The notes under the pieces are model-generated. The model was not told the DNA's origin. It did no database searches and was given only the letters and a program-made list of their open reading frames with translations. A program made the position numbers and the translations under genes. This document shows positions 51,474 to 60,785 of a DNA stretch of 64,000 nt, one piece after another. The number at the start of each line of letters is the position of its first letter. Position 1 is the first letter of the stretch. This DNA comes from Singulisphaera sp. GP187 (GTDB lineage Bacteria; Planctomycetota; Planctomycetia; Isosphaerales; Isosphaeraceae), in the NCBI RefSeq assembly GCF_900129635.1, contig NZ_FSRB01000001.1, positions 2,829,501-2,893,500 on the forward strand. The letters are read 5' to 3'.

Positions 51474-52958
51474 TCAACGTGCCGCCGCGTCGGAGATCAT
51501 CGGCGCGGGTGCCGACTGAACAGCCCGCCACTTCCCTTTGATGCGATTTTCCGCGGCGTTTCGGTTCTCGGGGACGAAGGCCGTGGCCGGCCCGGCTGGC
51601 TCCTGGAACGTGTCGTTATTCACGTCCGGAGCCATCTTGAGATCGGTGCTCATCGAATGCCAGGAGTTCTTGGCCGCGCCTTTCGGGGTCTCACGCTGGG
51701 CGACCAGAGGAGCTTTGATTCCGAGCATTTCGGGAGGCGGCATCATGACCTTGCTCGAATCGTCGGGATCGGGCGACTGGGCCCGAGCAATCGAAGGGGG
51801 ACGAGAGCCCCTTGGATTCGGACGATTGGAAGCCAAAAGCGCTCCACCTGGCTGCTTGGCGGGCAAGTAGAGGGTCGTCAAATCGTTTCGGCCGAGGATA
51901 TTGTAGATCGAACGGGGCGTGGCATAGAAACCACGTTTACCCTGGGGCTCGGCAAAGTCGCAAACCCCCGCGAGATACCCCTGCTCGGTATAGAGCCCTC
52001 CTCCTGAACGTCCCTGCTTCGGAGCATAATTGCACTCGGTCGCTTCATAAACCGAGTTCTTGAAAAGCGACACCCCTGATTGAATGATCGTGGTGCTCCA
52101 AGCCGTGGCGTCGTTTCCCTCGGAGCAGCCGACGGTAAACATTTTCATCCGAGGTTTCGCGGCCCACGATGGTGGAACGACCCTCGAAGCCGGCAGCCGG
52201 CGCCCCGGCCGGATCCGGATGAGGCCGACATCACGATCAAAGTCGTAGTCCATCGTCTCGGCCTTGACGGTCTCGACGAAATGGACCCGCGGCTCCTCTT
52301 TGCTGTGAAGGACGCCGTCGAACAGGTCGACTGTCACCGGAAGCCGGAAGTTCGCCGGAGTCGTCGGCGCTCGCCCCTCAACCTTAAAAATGTGAGCACA
52401 AGTCAGAATAATCGACTCTTCAGCGGTACTGTGAATGATCGTGCCCGAGCCGAAGCCGATCGTGCCATTCCCCCCTTGGACCTTGATCCGGACGACGGTC
52501 TTCCAGGGTTCAGGGTTATCGGAAAAAGCCTGACTCCGCTCGTCCGGATCGACCGCGGGAGCGCGATCCTGCGAGTCGTCGCGGACTTGTTCGACCTGCC
52601 GGCCCACGCCATCGTCGCTGGGAGGAGCCGCCTGGACCTGGGCCTTCGCCTTGAGGTAAAGCGCGGCCAGCTTTCCGGCCGATTGCGCCCCCTTCGACCG
52701 GGCCAGTTCTTGCCCATCGCCATCGATCACGATGAACGTGGGAACGGCGTCAACCCGATACTTCGCGGCGAAATCGGGAGACTTATCGATATCGATTTCT
52801 TTGACTGGGTAGCCGTTATCGATCAATTGCTTGATGGCCGGCCGCATTTGCTGGCAGGGCCCGCACCAGGAGGCCTGGAAGTCGAGCAGGATCGGCGAGC
52901 GAGTCTCGTCGAGATTCGGCGTGGTGATGAGGGCGATCAGCAAGGCAGCGATATTCAT
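51474..52958 (-). CDS. Thioredoxin-trypsin fusion protein
   Basis: Protein of 494 residues from the ATG at 52958. A hydrophobic N-terminus (residues 2-12) looks like a short signal or anchor. A thioredoxin domain follows with active site WCGPC (Cys32, Cys35) and the cis-Pro in VDAVPTFIVIDGDG. After a linker (about 105-150) comes a trypsin-like serine protease domain with an intact triad: His189 in CAHIF, Asp243 in DRDVGLI and Ser318 in GRSGGGLY. The last 120 residues are Pro/Ser-rich and probably disordered. The predicted site is the periplasm. Thioredoxin fused to a protease is unusual; joint redox and proteolysis roles are inference. Confidence 0.88.
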   Translation of the reverse strand: MNIAALLIALITTPNLDETRSPILLDFQASWCGPCQQMRPAIKQLIDNGYPVKEIDIDKSPDFAAKYRVDAVPTFIVIDGDGQELARSKGAQSAGKLAALYLKAKAQVQAAPPSDDGVGRQVEQVRDDSQDRAPAVDPDERSQAFSDNPEPWKTVVRIKVQGGNGTIGFGSGTIIHSTAEESIILTCAHIFKVEGRAPTTPANFRLPVTVDLFDGVLHSKEEPRVHFVETVKAETMDYDFDRDVGLIRIRPGRRLPASRVVPPSWAAKPRMKMFTVGCSEGNDATAWSTTIIQSGVSLFKNSVYEATECNYAPKQGRSGGGLYTEQGYLAGVCDFAEPQGKRGFYATPRSIYNILGRNDLTTLYLPAKQPGGALLASNRPNPRGSRPPSIARAQSPDPDDSSKVMMPPPEMLGIKAPLVAQRETPKGAAKNSWHSMSTDLKMAPDVNNDTFQEPAGPATAFVPENRNAAENRIKGKWRAVQSAPAPMISDAAAR

Positions 52959-53857
52959 GCCGCACGGACTCCTTTCCGCCAAGACGGCCAAACGCCGGGC
53001 ACGGGGGGGTGGGCCGGGTGAGACCGTTCAAGGTCGGTGTCTCGCGTCACGGAGCGAGGAGGGACACTCACCGATGTCGGAATCGTTCGATGCGAGTGGG
53101 AGGTGCAATCCGTCAGCGCGACCCGGCCCAAGCGTTGGCTTGAAGCAACGAGACGGCGACGCATCGCGTCCGCCAAGGCGGACCGACCAACCCATAGAAG
53201 ATGATGCTGTATGCGTGGGTGAGAGACGTGCCAGGGACGAACCCCGACCCTTCCTTGGGTGGTCCTCGCGTCGAGGACCCCACGGAACGCCATCATGGCG
53301 GACCGCGTCCCGACAGACAAAACCGGCGTATATCGCGGTTCGTCCACCGGTGCCGTAGTAATCGCGACATCCCTGCGCTTTGTCAGACCACGGCCTCCGG
53401 CCAGGTCTGTTCCGAGAACGGAGGGGATCGCGTTCACCGCGGTTGGCCCCTTTTACTAGGAGTGGGCATGAAGTACCAGATCAGTTATCGATCTTTTTTC
53501 CCGCCGACTTTAGTATTCCCCCTGATTCTTTCCGAGGAGCAAAACCAGTCCTCCAATTGAGGACCTGGATTGCGCGATCGTATCGGCTGCAAGGAACCGA
53601 GGGACCAGGAACAGGGTGGAAGCAGGGTGTGCGTCCGGTGAACCCCTGCGTGAAGCCCATCCAACGATCAATAACGCCACTGGCGATCGCGCCGAAAAAG
53701 GGGAGAAAACGGGTTCGGTGAAGCTTTACGCCGGAGGAGAGGTACGCGGCGGGCGCGCGGTGGTGGGAAGGGCGGTGGTTGCCGAGCGGCGGATTCAATC
53801 GGCCGCTCGACATCGCGTCGCGTCGCGGAGAAAGCACGCAAGCAGACGGGGGGCCGC
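52959..53857. other. Long intergenic region without a supported gene
   Basis: About 900 bp between the protease gene and the TIGR03067-type gene, both on the minus strand. Overlapping open frames of up to 180 codons exist on both strands but none shows a family motif, signal peptide or good ribosome site. It may hold the promoter of the protease gene or a decayed gene. Confidence 0.45.
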
Positions 53858-55156
53858 TCAGCGGAGCCGCTGGAAGGTCTGAAGCTCGCCGAAGATGTCT
53901 GAAGCGACCATCGTCGAGTCGCCGATCGACTGGATCCTGGCCACATAGGAGTTGCGTGCAAGAAGGAGGTCGGTGGATCGATTGATCGTGATGTTCAGGA
54001 GGTTCCCGGTAAAATTCCAGGATCCCCAACTGGTCACCGTAAGCGGCTCGAAGAGGCGTTTGCGGGTTCGGACGCGGGTGAAGACGAAACTGCCATCGGC
54101 CCGGATTACCGTGGTGACGGTGCCTTTGCCATCGGTATAGCGCCAGGAGCCCACGAGGAGTTTCCGCACCTTCTCTCTCTGCTCGGCCGCCTCATCCGTG
54201 GGGGAAGGGGGCGGAGTTGCCGCCGCCGTGACTTGTTCGATCGGCGGAGCCATTTTCAAGCGATAGAGCACACGGTATGAACCGCTCGGAGCGTCGAACT
54301 GGTCAGGGGTCGGCAGGCCTTCACGCTTGTTCAGGCAGATGGTCAGAAGGTCGCCGTCGAATCGATAGATTCCGTGGAGTAAGTCGTCGAACTTGTTGGT
54401 CACGTCGATCGTGTGCGGTGTGCGCGACGGATCGAGCCGCATGGTGTAGGACTGCTTGGCTTGCGTCCTCGGGTTCGTGAGATAGAGCCCCTGCCAGCCG
54501 ATGTGTAGTCGGTTGTTCTCGGCGATCTTCTGGCGGATCAGGTCGGCATTGTAATCGTCGCCGTTGTTGCGGATCGAGAGAATCGACCAGTCGCCGGAAA
54601 GGAGCTCGTGCTGGCGTCGGATCTCCGCATCGGTGGCGCGTGGGGGGGCGGTCGGCGTCGCGCTGGCGATTTTTGCGGTGGGCTGGAGGGCGACCGGGCT
54701 GGCCTTGGGCTTCAACTCCAGCCGAATCAGGCCCGAGTTTGCGGGGGCGTCGAAAGCATCGGCCCGTTTGGTGTCGTCATCAAACGGAACGCAAACAATC
54801 AAGGTGTCGTTGTCGAACCTGTAGACGCCCCGAAGGACCCGGTCGTCATTGGTGATGAACTCGATCCTATGGGGCGACTGGCTGATGTCGAGCCGAAAGA
54901 TCCAGGACTTTTTCTCGCCGGTTTCGGGACTCACGATCTGAATCGTTTGCGAGAAGATCTCCACCTCGCCGTTCGCGGCCAACTTTTGCCGGATCAACTC
55001 GGCCCCAATGCGTTCGCCGTCGTCCACGGCCGAAACGACGGTCCAGGTTCCGGCGAGGAGTTGATGGGCCTCCTCGACCGCGGTTCGACTGGGCGTTCTG
55101 CCTCCGTCGTCAAGGGTTGGTAGGCTGATCAGCAGTGACAGGAGGATGACCGGCAT
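53858..55156 (-). CDS. Secreted protein with two TIGR03067-type domains
   Basis: Protein of 432 residues with a short signal peptide (about residues 1-14). Two copies of the planctomycete TIGR03067-type domain (about 30-150 and 180-300) share GTWTVVSAVDDGE / GDWSILSIRNNGD, a Trp-containing strand, RLDxSxxPHxIxxxT and a GIYRFDGDLLTIC motif. The C-terminal third (about 330-432) is a lipocalin-like part with KLLVGSWRYTDGKGTVTTVI. The function of TIGR03067 proteins is unknown; they are small extracytoplasmic beta proteins. Single gene. Confidence 0.88.
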   Translation of the reverse strand: MPVILLSLLISLPTLDDGGRTPSRTAVEEAHQLLAGTWTVVSAVDDGERIGAELIRQKLAANGEVEIFSQTIQIVSPETGEKKSWIFRLDISQSPHRIEFITNDDRVLRGVYRFDNDTLIVCVPFDDDTKRADAFDAPANSGLIRLELKPKASPVALQPTAKIASATPTAPPRATDAEIRRQHELLSGDWSILSIRNNGDDYNADLIRQKIAENNRLHIGWQGLYLTNPRTQAKQSYTMRLDPSRTPHTIDVTNKFDDLLHGIYRFDGDLLTICLNKREGLPTPDQFDAPSGSYRVLYRLKMAPPIEQVTAAATPPPSPTDEAAEQREKVRKLLVGSWRYTDGKGTVTTVIRADGSFVFTRVRTRKRLFEPLTVTSWGSWNFTGNLLNITINRSTDLLLARNSYVARIQSIGDSTMVASDIFGELQTFQRLR

Positions 55157-55329
55157 GGGTGGGAGATCCTTCTCGTGGAACGTCTTGATTCAGAGTGACT
55201 AGTCGATGCGCGGGTCACTTTCTCCGGATCAGACTGGCCTGGCAAGATCAGAATTTTCGGGCGGCTTGAGGACCAAGCCGGCAAAACAAGATCCCGGTAG
55301 TAAGACACCCGACGAGGTTGAATCGAATG

Positions 55330-55346
55330 GCGGGCGGGACGCCCGC
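55330..55346. repeat. GC-rich palindromic repeat
   Basis: Seven-pair stem GCGGGCG/CGCCCGC with a 3-nt loop, inside a stretch reading GGCGGGCGGGACGCCCGCGG. I recall this REP-type motif as common in planctomycete intergenic regions. It lies in the gap between the TIGR03067-type gene and the GTPase operon. Confidence 0.5.
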
Positions 55347-55422
55347 GGTCCCAGGTTCAGAAAATGCAGGTGGGGCATCCGCCGACCCAGGGGAACGCGA
55401 CCGAGGGGAAAACGGAGAGGCG

Positions 55423-55908
55423 TTAGTCCGGTTGGGCCGGGTTCGCTGGGGGCTCGTCGAGGCTGGGTGCGCCCTCGTCGGTCAAGTCGGACAGGGGGAA
55501 AAACTCACCGCGACCACGGAGCAGGCCCACTGGCCCGTCAAATCGCCAGGCGTCTCGCTCGCGGACGAATTGATAGACAGGTCCAACGCGGTTGGTCGGA
55601 CAAACCCAGATGTTCGGACCTTGCCGCCAGGCCTGGAAATTCTTGTGGATATTGCGGGGGAGCCCCACGATCCCCCCTTCGTCCGCGGGCCTCAACGGGT
55701 GAATCCGTAAGTAACGCGCGGAGCAAAGCCGTGTCGCGGCCTCAATGTCTTGGCGATTGGCCGCGGTGAAAAGCGCGGTGTACGCGGCCACGGCCTCGCG
55801 CGTGGGCCGGGTCTGGATCGCCATCAAGACCACGGCTCCGCCGATCATGAGCGTGATGGCCAACCCGAGCGCGACGACCTTCCAGCGGGCCGTAACAGTT
55901 TCGATCAT
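55423..55908 (-). CDS. Small membrane-anchored protein after the GTPase gene
   Basis: Protein of 161 residues. One membrane helix (about residues 10-30, KVVALGLAITLMIGGAVVLM) is followed by an extracytoplasmic part that begins with TREAVAAYTALFTAANRQDIEAATRLCS, similar in style to NTF2-like or small SnoaL-like domains. The family is not clear to me. Its ATG at 55908 overlaps the GTPase stop as ATGA, so translation is coupled and a shared role is likely. A longer frame starting at 56022 lies within the GTPase gene and is rejected. Confidence 0.72.
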   Translation of the reverse strand: MIETVTARWKVVALGLAITLMIGGAVVLMAIQTRPTREAVAAYTALFTAANRQDIEAATRLCSARYLRIHPLRPADEGGIVGLPRNIHKNFQAWRQGPNIWVCPTNRVGPVYQFVRERDAWRFDGPVGLLRGRGEFFPLSDLTDEGAPSLDEPPANPAQPD

Positions 55909-57341
55909 CCCGTGACTCGCTGTTTCAGGTCCTCGCGAAGCCGGTCGATCACCGAGTCGGTCTTGGCTTCGGCCAGAATCTGGTGGATGACCGTCTTGAT
56001 CCCGCGGGGGCCCCACTGGCACCCTTGCTTGAGGTAATGCTTCGCGCCATGACCAAGAACATAAGAGGTCGTCGAGGCGGTGGCTCCTTGGGCCAGCCCG
56101 ATGGCTCCATAGCCGAGCGCGGTGAGGGGAATCGCCAGACCACCACTCAGGATCGACAGCCCGGCCAGTGAGGATTTGACGCCCCCCGCCACCAGCCTCG
56201 TCACAATTTCGACGGCCCCCAAAGCGCCGAGGGCGAGCATCATGTCCTTGACCAGACTGGACGCGGTCTTCTTGGTCAACGGGATCCCATACACCTTGCT
56301 CAAGGCGACGATCATTCCCACGTCGACGGCCAGGCCCCCCGCCATGTCGGCGATTGGGATCGGATTGAGGGCGACCGCCGCTCCCTTGGCCAGCGCGAAG
56401 TTCCAGATCAAGCGGTTCGCCGCGTCATCCCGGATCCGCAGCTTGTGCGCCACGATCTCTTCATGGAGATCGCCCGCGAGGAGCAACGTATTGAGCGCGA
56501 CGAGCGCCTTGCCTTCGCGTTCCAGGACGTCGAGGATTCGGAGCTTGAGCGGTTCGATCACGGGGGCGGGACGCTCCCACTGGATAGTGGTCGTACCGTC
56601 GGGGAGTTGAAGCTTCACCTTGTACGGGTCGGGCCGGGCCGCGGTCATGACGACGTCTTCGGGGCGGATCAGGTTACGGATCCGCTCATCCTTGATCTTC
56701 TCGTAGATCTGGTCGCGGTCGGTCTCGGGGTAGCGGTCGATCTGGTTGAACACCAGGATGATCGGCTTCTGGACCTGGCGGAGCTGGGAGAGGGCTTCGA
56801 TCTCACAGCGCTGCATGTCGCTGGAGACGATGAAGAGGATCAGGTCGGCGTGCCGCGCGACCTCGCGTGCCAGCGATTCGCGGACCTCCCCCCCCACCTC
56901 GTCGATGCCCGGCGTATCCACCAAGACGAGCCGAGCACCTTCGAGTCCGGGGTGTTGGGACGTGGCCGAATGCTCCCAACGCTGCGACGTCCGCGACACG
57001 GTCGTCCCGTGCGTGGTGCCGACTTTGAACACCTCATGCCCCAGCAGGGCGTTGAGGACCGACGACTTGCCGCGGCTGACCATGCCGAACGCCGCGATTT
57101 CGACCGTGTTCTCATCGAGCTTCTGGCCAAGTTCGCGAAGCTGACGCAACTCGTCGCCGAGCGCATGCTCTTCGGCGGGGGTGAGGTTCATCCCCTTCAG
57201 AGTTTCCTCAAGGCTCTCGCGTGCTTTCTCGACGATCTCGTCTCGCCGGTTGACGTCAAGCTCTTCGAGCATCGAGGCGAGCTCCGGGTCGTCTGGAGAG
57301 AACGAAGCGTCGTCGCCGGTTGGTGGGTCGAGGGTCGACAT
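55905..57341 (-). CDS. Dynamin-like/Era-type GTPase with C-terminal DUF697-like hydrophobic region
   Basis: GTPase of 478 residues. G1 is GMVSRGKSS (86-93), G3 DTPG (142-145) and G4 NQID (199-202). The C-terminal half (about 330-440) has hydrophobic helices that resemble DUF697/YcjF-type GTPase tails, suggesting membrane contact. An acidic N-terminus and a helical stretch precede the G domain. It lies 3 bp after the amidase stop and overlaps the small membrane protein downstream, so it is part of a tight operon. Its paralogue is encoded at 58977-60521. Confidence 0.88.
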   Translation of the reverse strand: MSTLDPPTGDDASFSPDDPELASMLEELDVNRRDEIVEKARESLEETLKGMNLTPAEEHALGDELRQLRELGQKLDENTVEIAAFGMVSRGKSSVLNALLGHEVFKVGTTHGTTVSRTSQRWEHSATSQHPGLEGARLVLVDTPGIDEVGGEVRESLAREVARHADLILFIVSSDMQRCEIEALSQLRQVQKPIILVFNQIDRYPETDRDQIYEKIKDERIRNLIRPEDVVMTAARPDPYKVKLQLPDGTTTIQWERPAPVIEPLKLRILDVLEREGKALVALNTLLLAGDLHEEIVAHKLRIRDDAANRLIWNFALAKGAAVALNPIPIADMAGGLAVDVGMIVALSKVYGIPLTKKTASSLVKDMMLALGALGAVEIVTRLVAGGVKSSLAGLSILSGGLAIPLTALGYGAIGLAQGATASTTSYVLGHGAKHYLKQGCQWGPRGIKTVIHQILAEAKTDSVIDRLREDLKQRVTG

Positions 57342-57344
57342 CGC

Positions 57345-58712
57345 TCAGTTCCCCCTTCTTCGGAACGCAGAACGAACGACATCCTCGCACCACTGGGCCG
57401 TCTCGAACAGGTCGCATTCCCGAAGCAACCGCGGCTCGACGAGTTGCAACGCCAGCGGCATGCCATCGGGTGAGAGATCGATCGGAAACGAGAGCGCGGG
57501 CGCCCCGGTAAAGCTCCAGGGCGAATTGAACGCCGGGCTGCCGGTTGTCGAAGGATCGGGGGCGGCGCCAAGCGTCGCCGGTGTCACCAGCGCATCGAAC
57601 CCATCGGCGCGAGTAAAGAGGTTCGCACGCAGCTCCTCTTGGTGCCGCCTCGCTTCGATGTAGGCGGTCGCCGTGATCGCGTTCCCCTCTTCGATCAAGG
57701 CACGGATCATCGGTTTGTAGTCGGCAGGATTGCCCGCCAGCCGACCGGCATGCTCCGCGGCCGCTTCGGCCGCCATGATCAGGCGATGGTTGCGGGTCAC
57801 TTCGTCGAAATCGAAAAGGTCCGCGACATCCGTGACCTCAGCCCCGGCCGCCTTGAGGGCATCGACGGCTCGATCGAAGGCCGCGCGCATGACGGCGTCA
57901 GCGCGATTCTCGAACGGTCCGCGCAGCCGGCCGAGTCGCGGTGGCCGGGTGAGCGGGGCGAACGTCTTGGCGAGCAGGTTTTCCACCTCATCGCAGCCCG
58001 ACAACGGCGGAGTCACCGCCTCTTCCAGGCGGAAAAATTCCATGAAGATCAGACCGAGGTCACGCACGCTTCGCGCGATCGGTCCCGGGTGGTCGAGGTG
58101 AGGGGCGAAGGGGACAATCCCGTCCATCGGCCCGGTGAAAGTGGGCTTGAGTCCGGCGACCCCGCAGAACGAGGAGGGGCGGATAATCGAGCCCCCCGTC
58201 TGGGTGCCGAGCGCACCAAGGCACATGCCGGCGGCGACCGCGGCCGCCGAGCCGCTCGACGAGCCTCCCGGCGTCCGTTCGAGGTTCCATGGGTTCCGCG
58301 TGACGGGCGGATCAATCCAGGCGAACTGGGTCGTCACCGTCTTGCCGAGGATCACCGCTCCCGCCGTCCGAAGACTGGCGACGATTCCCGCGTCGTTCCC
58401 GGCGACCCTCCCCGACCACGGGCGGAAACCGGCCGCCGTAGGCATCCCGGCCACATCGATAATGTCCTTGACGCCGATCGGAATCCCGTGGAGCGCACCT
58501 CGACAGCGCCCGGACCGCAGTTCCTCGTCCAGGAGACGAGCCTGCTCGAGCGCTCCGTTGCGATCCACGGTCACCCACGCCTTGATCCGTGGTTCCCATT
58601 CCGCGATCCGATCCAGGCATTGTTCGAGCACCTCGACGCACGACCGCCGCCCCGAGCGCAACGCTCGGCCGACACCATCGATCGTCTCATGCTCGTTGGG
58701 GAATAATCCCAT
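57345..58712 (-). CDS. Amidase-signature family hydrolase
   Basis: Amidase of 455 residues, similar in fold to GatA but distinct. Triad region: Lys in IGVKDI (about residue 82), Ser in PGGSSSGSAAAVAAG and Ser in TQTGGSI. It would hydrolyse an amide bond; the substrate is unknown. No signal peptide. It lies between two GTPase genes in one operon, which is an unusual partner. It is not a duplicate of the gatA gene here: the C-terminal substrate-binding region is different. Confidence 0.9.
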   Translation of the reverse strand: MGLFPNEHETIDGVGRALRSGRRSCVEVLEQCLDRIAEWEPRIKAWVTVDRNGALEQARLLDEELRSGRCRGALHGIPIGVKDIIDVAGMPTAAGFRPWSGRVAGNDAGIVASLRTAGAVILGKTVTTQFAWIDPPVTRNPWNLERTPGGSSSGSAAAVAAGMCLGALGTQTGGSIIRPSSFCGVAGLKPTFTGPMDGIVPFAPHLDHPGPIARSVRDLGLIFMEFFRLEEAVTPPLSGCDEVENLLAKTFAPLTRPPRLGRLRGPFENRADAVMRAAFDRAVDALKAAGAEVTDVADLFDFDEVTRNHRLIMAAEAAAEHAGRLAGNPADYKPMIRALIEEGNAITATAYIEARRHQEELRANLFTRADGFDALVTPATLGAAPDPSTTGSPAFNSPWSFTGAPALSFPIDLSPDGMPLALQLVEPRLLRECDLFETAQWCEDVVRSAFRRRGN

Positions 58713-58743
58713 GGTTGCGGCGCTCGCCTTTCCGCGCTGAGGC

Positions 58744-58935
58744 TCAAACTTGCTCGAGGAGGATCAAGATGCAGGGGTCGCTCCCCTCACTCTGAGGGAA
58801 CGGAGTCTCGCGAAGCGGACGCCACCCTGCATTGAGCAAGCTCGGCAATCCCGGAAGCCGCTCGGCCTCGCCCTCGCGAATGGCCCAGCATTTTCCATAA
58901 AAATCGATGATCACATACAGAAATTCTTTCATCAA
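58744..58935 (-). CDS. Small hypothetical protein in the GTPase/amidase operon
   Basis: Protein of 63 residues that I do not recognise. It starts MMKEFLYVIIDFYGKCWAIREGE and ends DPCILILLEQV; the pattern of short strands suggests a small folded domain. It lies between the second GTPase (41 bp upstream) and the amidase (31 bp downstream), which supports it as a real gene in the operon. Confidence 0.65.
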   Translation of the reverse strand: MMKEFLYVIIDFYGKCWAIREGEAERLPGLPSLLNAGWRPLRETPFPQSEGSDPCILILLEQV

Positions 58936-58976
58936 CGTTTCCCTGTCTCGCCGTGTCAGACCCCGGCCCGCCTCGG

Positions 58977-60521
58977 TTACGAGTCCTTGCCCGCAGATTG
59001 CTTCGCCCCTTTCGTCGCTCGATTCACGACCCGGTCGAGAGCCTGCTTGGCGAACTCCTGGAGAAACTCCGTACGGCTGTTGAGGTCAAACTGGCGGATC
59101 AGGGCAGCCTGCATCCCGCCATCCCCCCACGACTGTCCCTTGGCAAAGTATTCGGCGAAGGCGTGCCCCGAAACATGGGACAAATAGGCCATCGAGACCG
59201 CCTGCACGGCGCCTCCGGCCGCATAACCGACCAGTGATGACTTGAACAGGCCCGCGATCAACGATGTCGAGGCCTCGACGAGACCGAGCTTCAGGACCAT
59301 CTGGACCATCTGCGAGCCGATCATCTTGACGTGCGAGCTCGAGATCTCGACGCCGTAAACGGTCGCCAACTCGGAGATCATCTGGAACTGGACCGCGCCG
59401 GCGGCCATCAGGTCGAGCGCGGGGATGGGGTTGGCGAAGACGGCCCCCGCCGTGACCCACTGGAACTTGTCGATCACGGCCTGGGCGCTCTGATCGCGCT
59501 CGCGACCGACCTGCACCTTGGCCTTCTGGCTGAGCAGGTGCGCCCTCAAGAGCAGGTTGCCCGCGCGAAGCGCATCGCCCTCGCGGCCGAGGACCACGGC
59601 GATGCGATCCTGAAGCGGGCCGATCTCCGGTTCCTCGACCTCGAGGACCGTCTGCACCGTACCGTCGCTGTTCTTGATCCGTACGGGAGTCGGACGGGGT
59701 GACGCCGAGATCGCCACCACGTCCTCGGCGGCGACGATCCCGGCCAACCGCTCGCGAAGCTTGTCGAGGATCGCGTCGCGGTCGGCCTCCACGAGTCGGT
59801 CCTGCTTGTTCAGCGCCACGATCGAGCGTTTGCCCTGACGGGCGAGCGCGGACATCGGCTCATATTCGGAACGGACCAGGTCGTGATCGACGACGAACAG
59901 GAGCAGGTCGGCCCGCGCGGCGAGGTCTCGCGCTTCGGCCTCGCGCACCGCCCCCCCCGCTCCAATTTCGGAGAGGCCCGGAGTATCGGTGAGCGAAACG
60001 GTCCCGTCGACCCCGTCGATGGTATGGGTGAAGACTTCGCCCCGCCGGGTTGTCCCCATGATGGGCTCGGTCTTGCCGACGTGTTGCCCGAGGAGGGCGT
60101 TGATCAACGACGTCTTGCCGGCCGACCCCGTGCCGAACACGACCAGATGGAAAGTCCGGCGCTGGCGATCGGAGCGGAGTTCGGAGAGCTCGCTCTGAAG
60201 CCGTGCCTTGGCCAAATCATCGCGGACGTGATTGATGACCCCTTCCGCCCGCTCGGCCTGAATTTCGGCCGCGCGGACAATGTCTTCCGGCGCCTTCGCC
60301 GGGGGCGCCTCGGAGCGTCCCAATTTCCAGAACAGGCGGGCCGCGGACAGGCCGGCGAGCACCGCCAGGAAACCGGCGATTCCGAGGAAGACGAGGGCGA
60401 GCCAGGACGAATGCTTCGCCAGTCGATCGTGCATTTCACCGACGGACGTGAACAGCCAGGCCGCCGCGCCCAGCGCGATCGCCGCCAACACGAGAGGAGC
60501 GAGCCATCGGGCCGTTCGCAT
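58977..60521 (-). CDS. Membrane GTPase with DUF697-like C-terminal region
   Basis: GTPase of 514 residues from the ATG at 60521 (AAGGA ten bases upstream; an ATG 17 codons earlier has no site). Two membrane helices (about 5-24 and 40-63) come first, then a linker helix and the G domain: G1 GTGSAGKTS (130-138), G3 DTPG in SLTDTPGLSEIG, G4 NKQD in IVALNKQDR. The C-terminal part holds hydrophobic helices as in YcjF/DUF697 proteins. The overall plan matches the GTPase at 55905-57341, with the added membrane anchor. First gene of the operon. Confidence 0.88.
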   Translation of the reverse strand: MRTARWLAPLVLAAIALGAAAWLFTSVGEMHDRLAKHSSWLALVFLGIAGFLAVLAGLSAARLFWKLGRSEAPPAKAPEDIVRAAEIQAERAEGVINHVRDDLAKARLQSELSELRSDRQRRTFHLVVFGTGSAGKTSLINALLGQHVGKTEPIMGTTRRGEVFTHTIDGVDGTVSLTDTPGLSEIGAGGAVREAEARDLAARADLLLFVVDHDLVRSEYEPMSALARQGKRSIVALNKQDRLVEADRDAILDKLRERLAGIVAAEDVVAISASPRPTPVRIKNSDGTVQTVLEVEEPEIGPLQDRIAVVLGREGDALRAGNLLLRAHLLSQKAKVQVGRERDQSAQAVIDKFQWVTAGAVFANPIPALDLMAAGAVQFQMISELATVYGVEISSSHVKMIGSQMVQMVLKLGLVEASTSLIAGLFKSSLVGYAAGGAVQAVSMAYLSHVSGHAFAEYFAKGQSWGDGGMQAALIRQFDLNSRTEFLQEFAKQALDRVVNRATKGAKQSAGKDS

Positions 60522-60703
60522 GCGGTACGGATCCTTTGGGAGTTGCCAGCGAACCGAGGGTGGACCGGGCATCGATAGCGTTATTCGTCCTCGACCCCTC
60601 GTTAATTGTAAAATTTCGCGGGTGGCTTTGCATGGCTTTCACCGCGCAAGTCGGGACTTGAGGGGGAAAACCGATCCTCCGAGACCGCAAACCAACGAGC
60701 AAA

Positions 60704-60737
60704 CCGCGAGACGTTCCCGGTCGGGAACGTCTCGCGG
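60704..60737 (-). terminator. Perfect 15-bp hairpin after the Pro-rich protein gene
   Basis: Stem CCGCGAGACGTTCCC/GGGAACGTCTCGCGG with a 4-nt loop. On the minus strand it lies 48 bp past the stop of the gene at 60786 and is followed by TTTGC. Very stable; acts as a terminator or RNA 3' protector. Confidence 0.7.
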
Positions 60738-60785
60738 AGGGTGGAAATCCGATCAAATCAACCGACGAGAACCGGTCCGATCCAC

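Noticed and set aside
53201..54029. Open frames of 119 and 182 codons in the long gap
   Set aside because: No motif, signal or ribosome site; the minus-strand one also overlaps the end of the TIGR03067-type gene.
57345..58712. A second gatA
   Set aside because: It has the amidase signature but differs from GatA beyond the core, and lies with GTPase genes rather than gatB/gatC.
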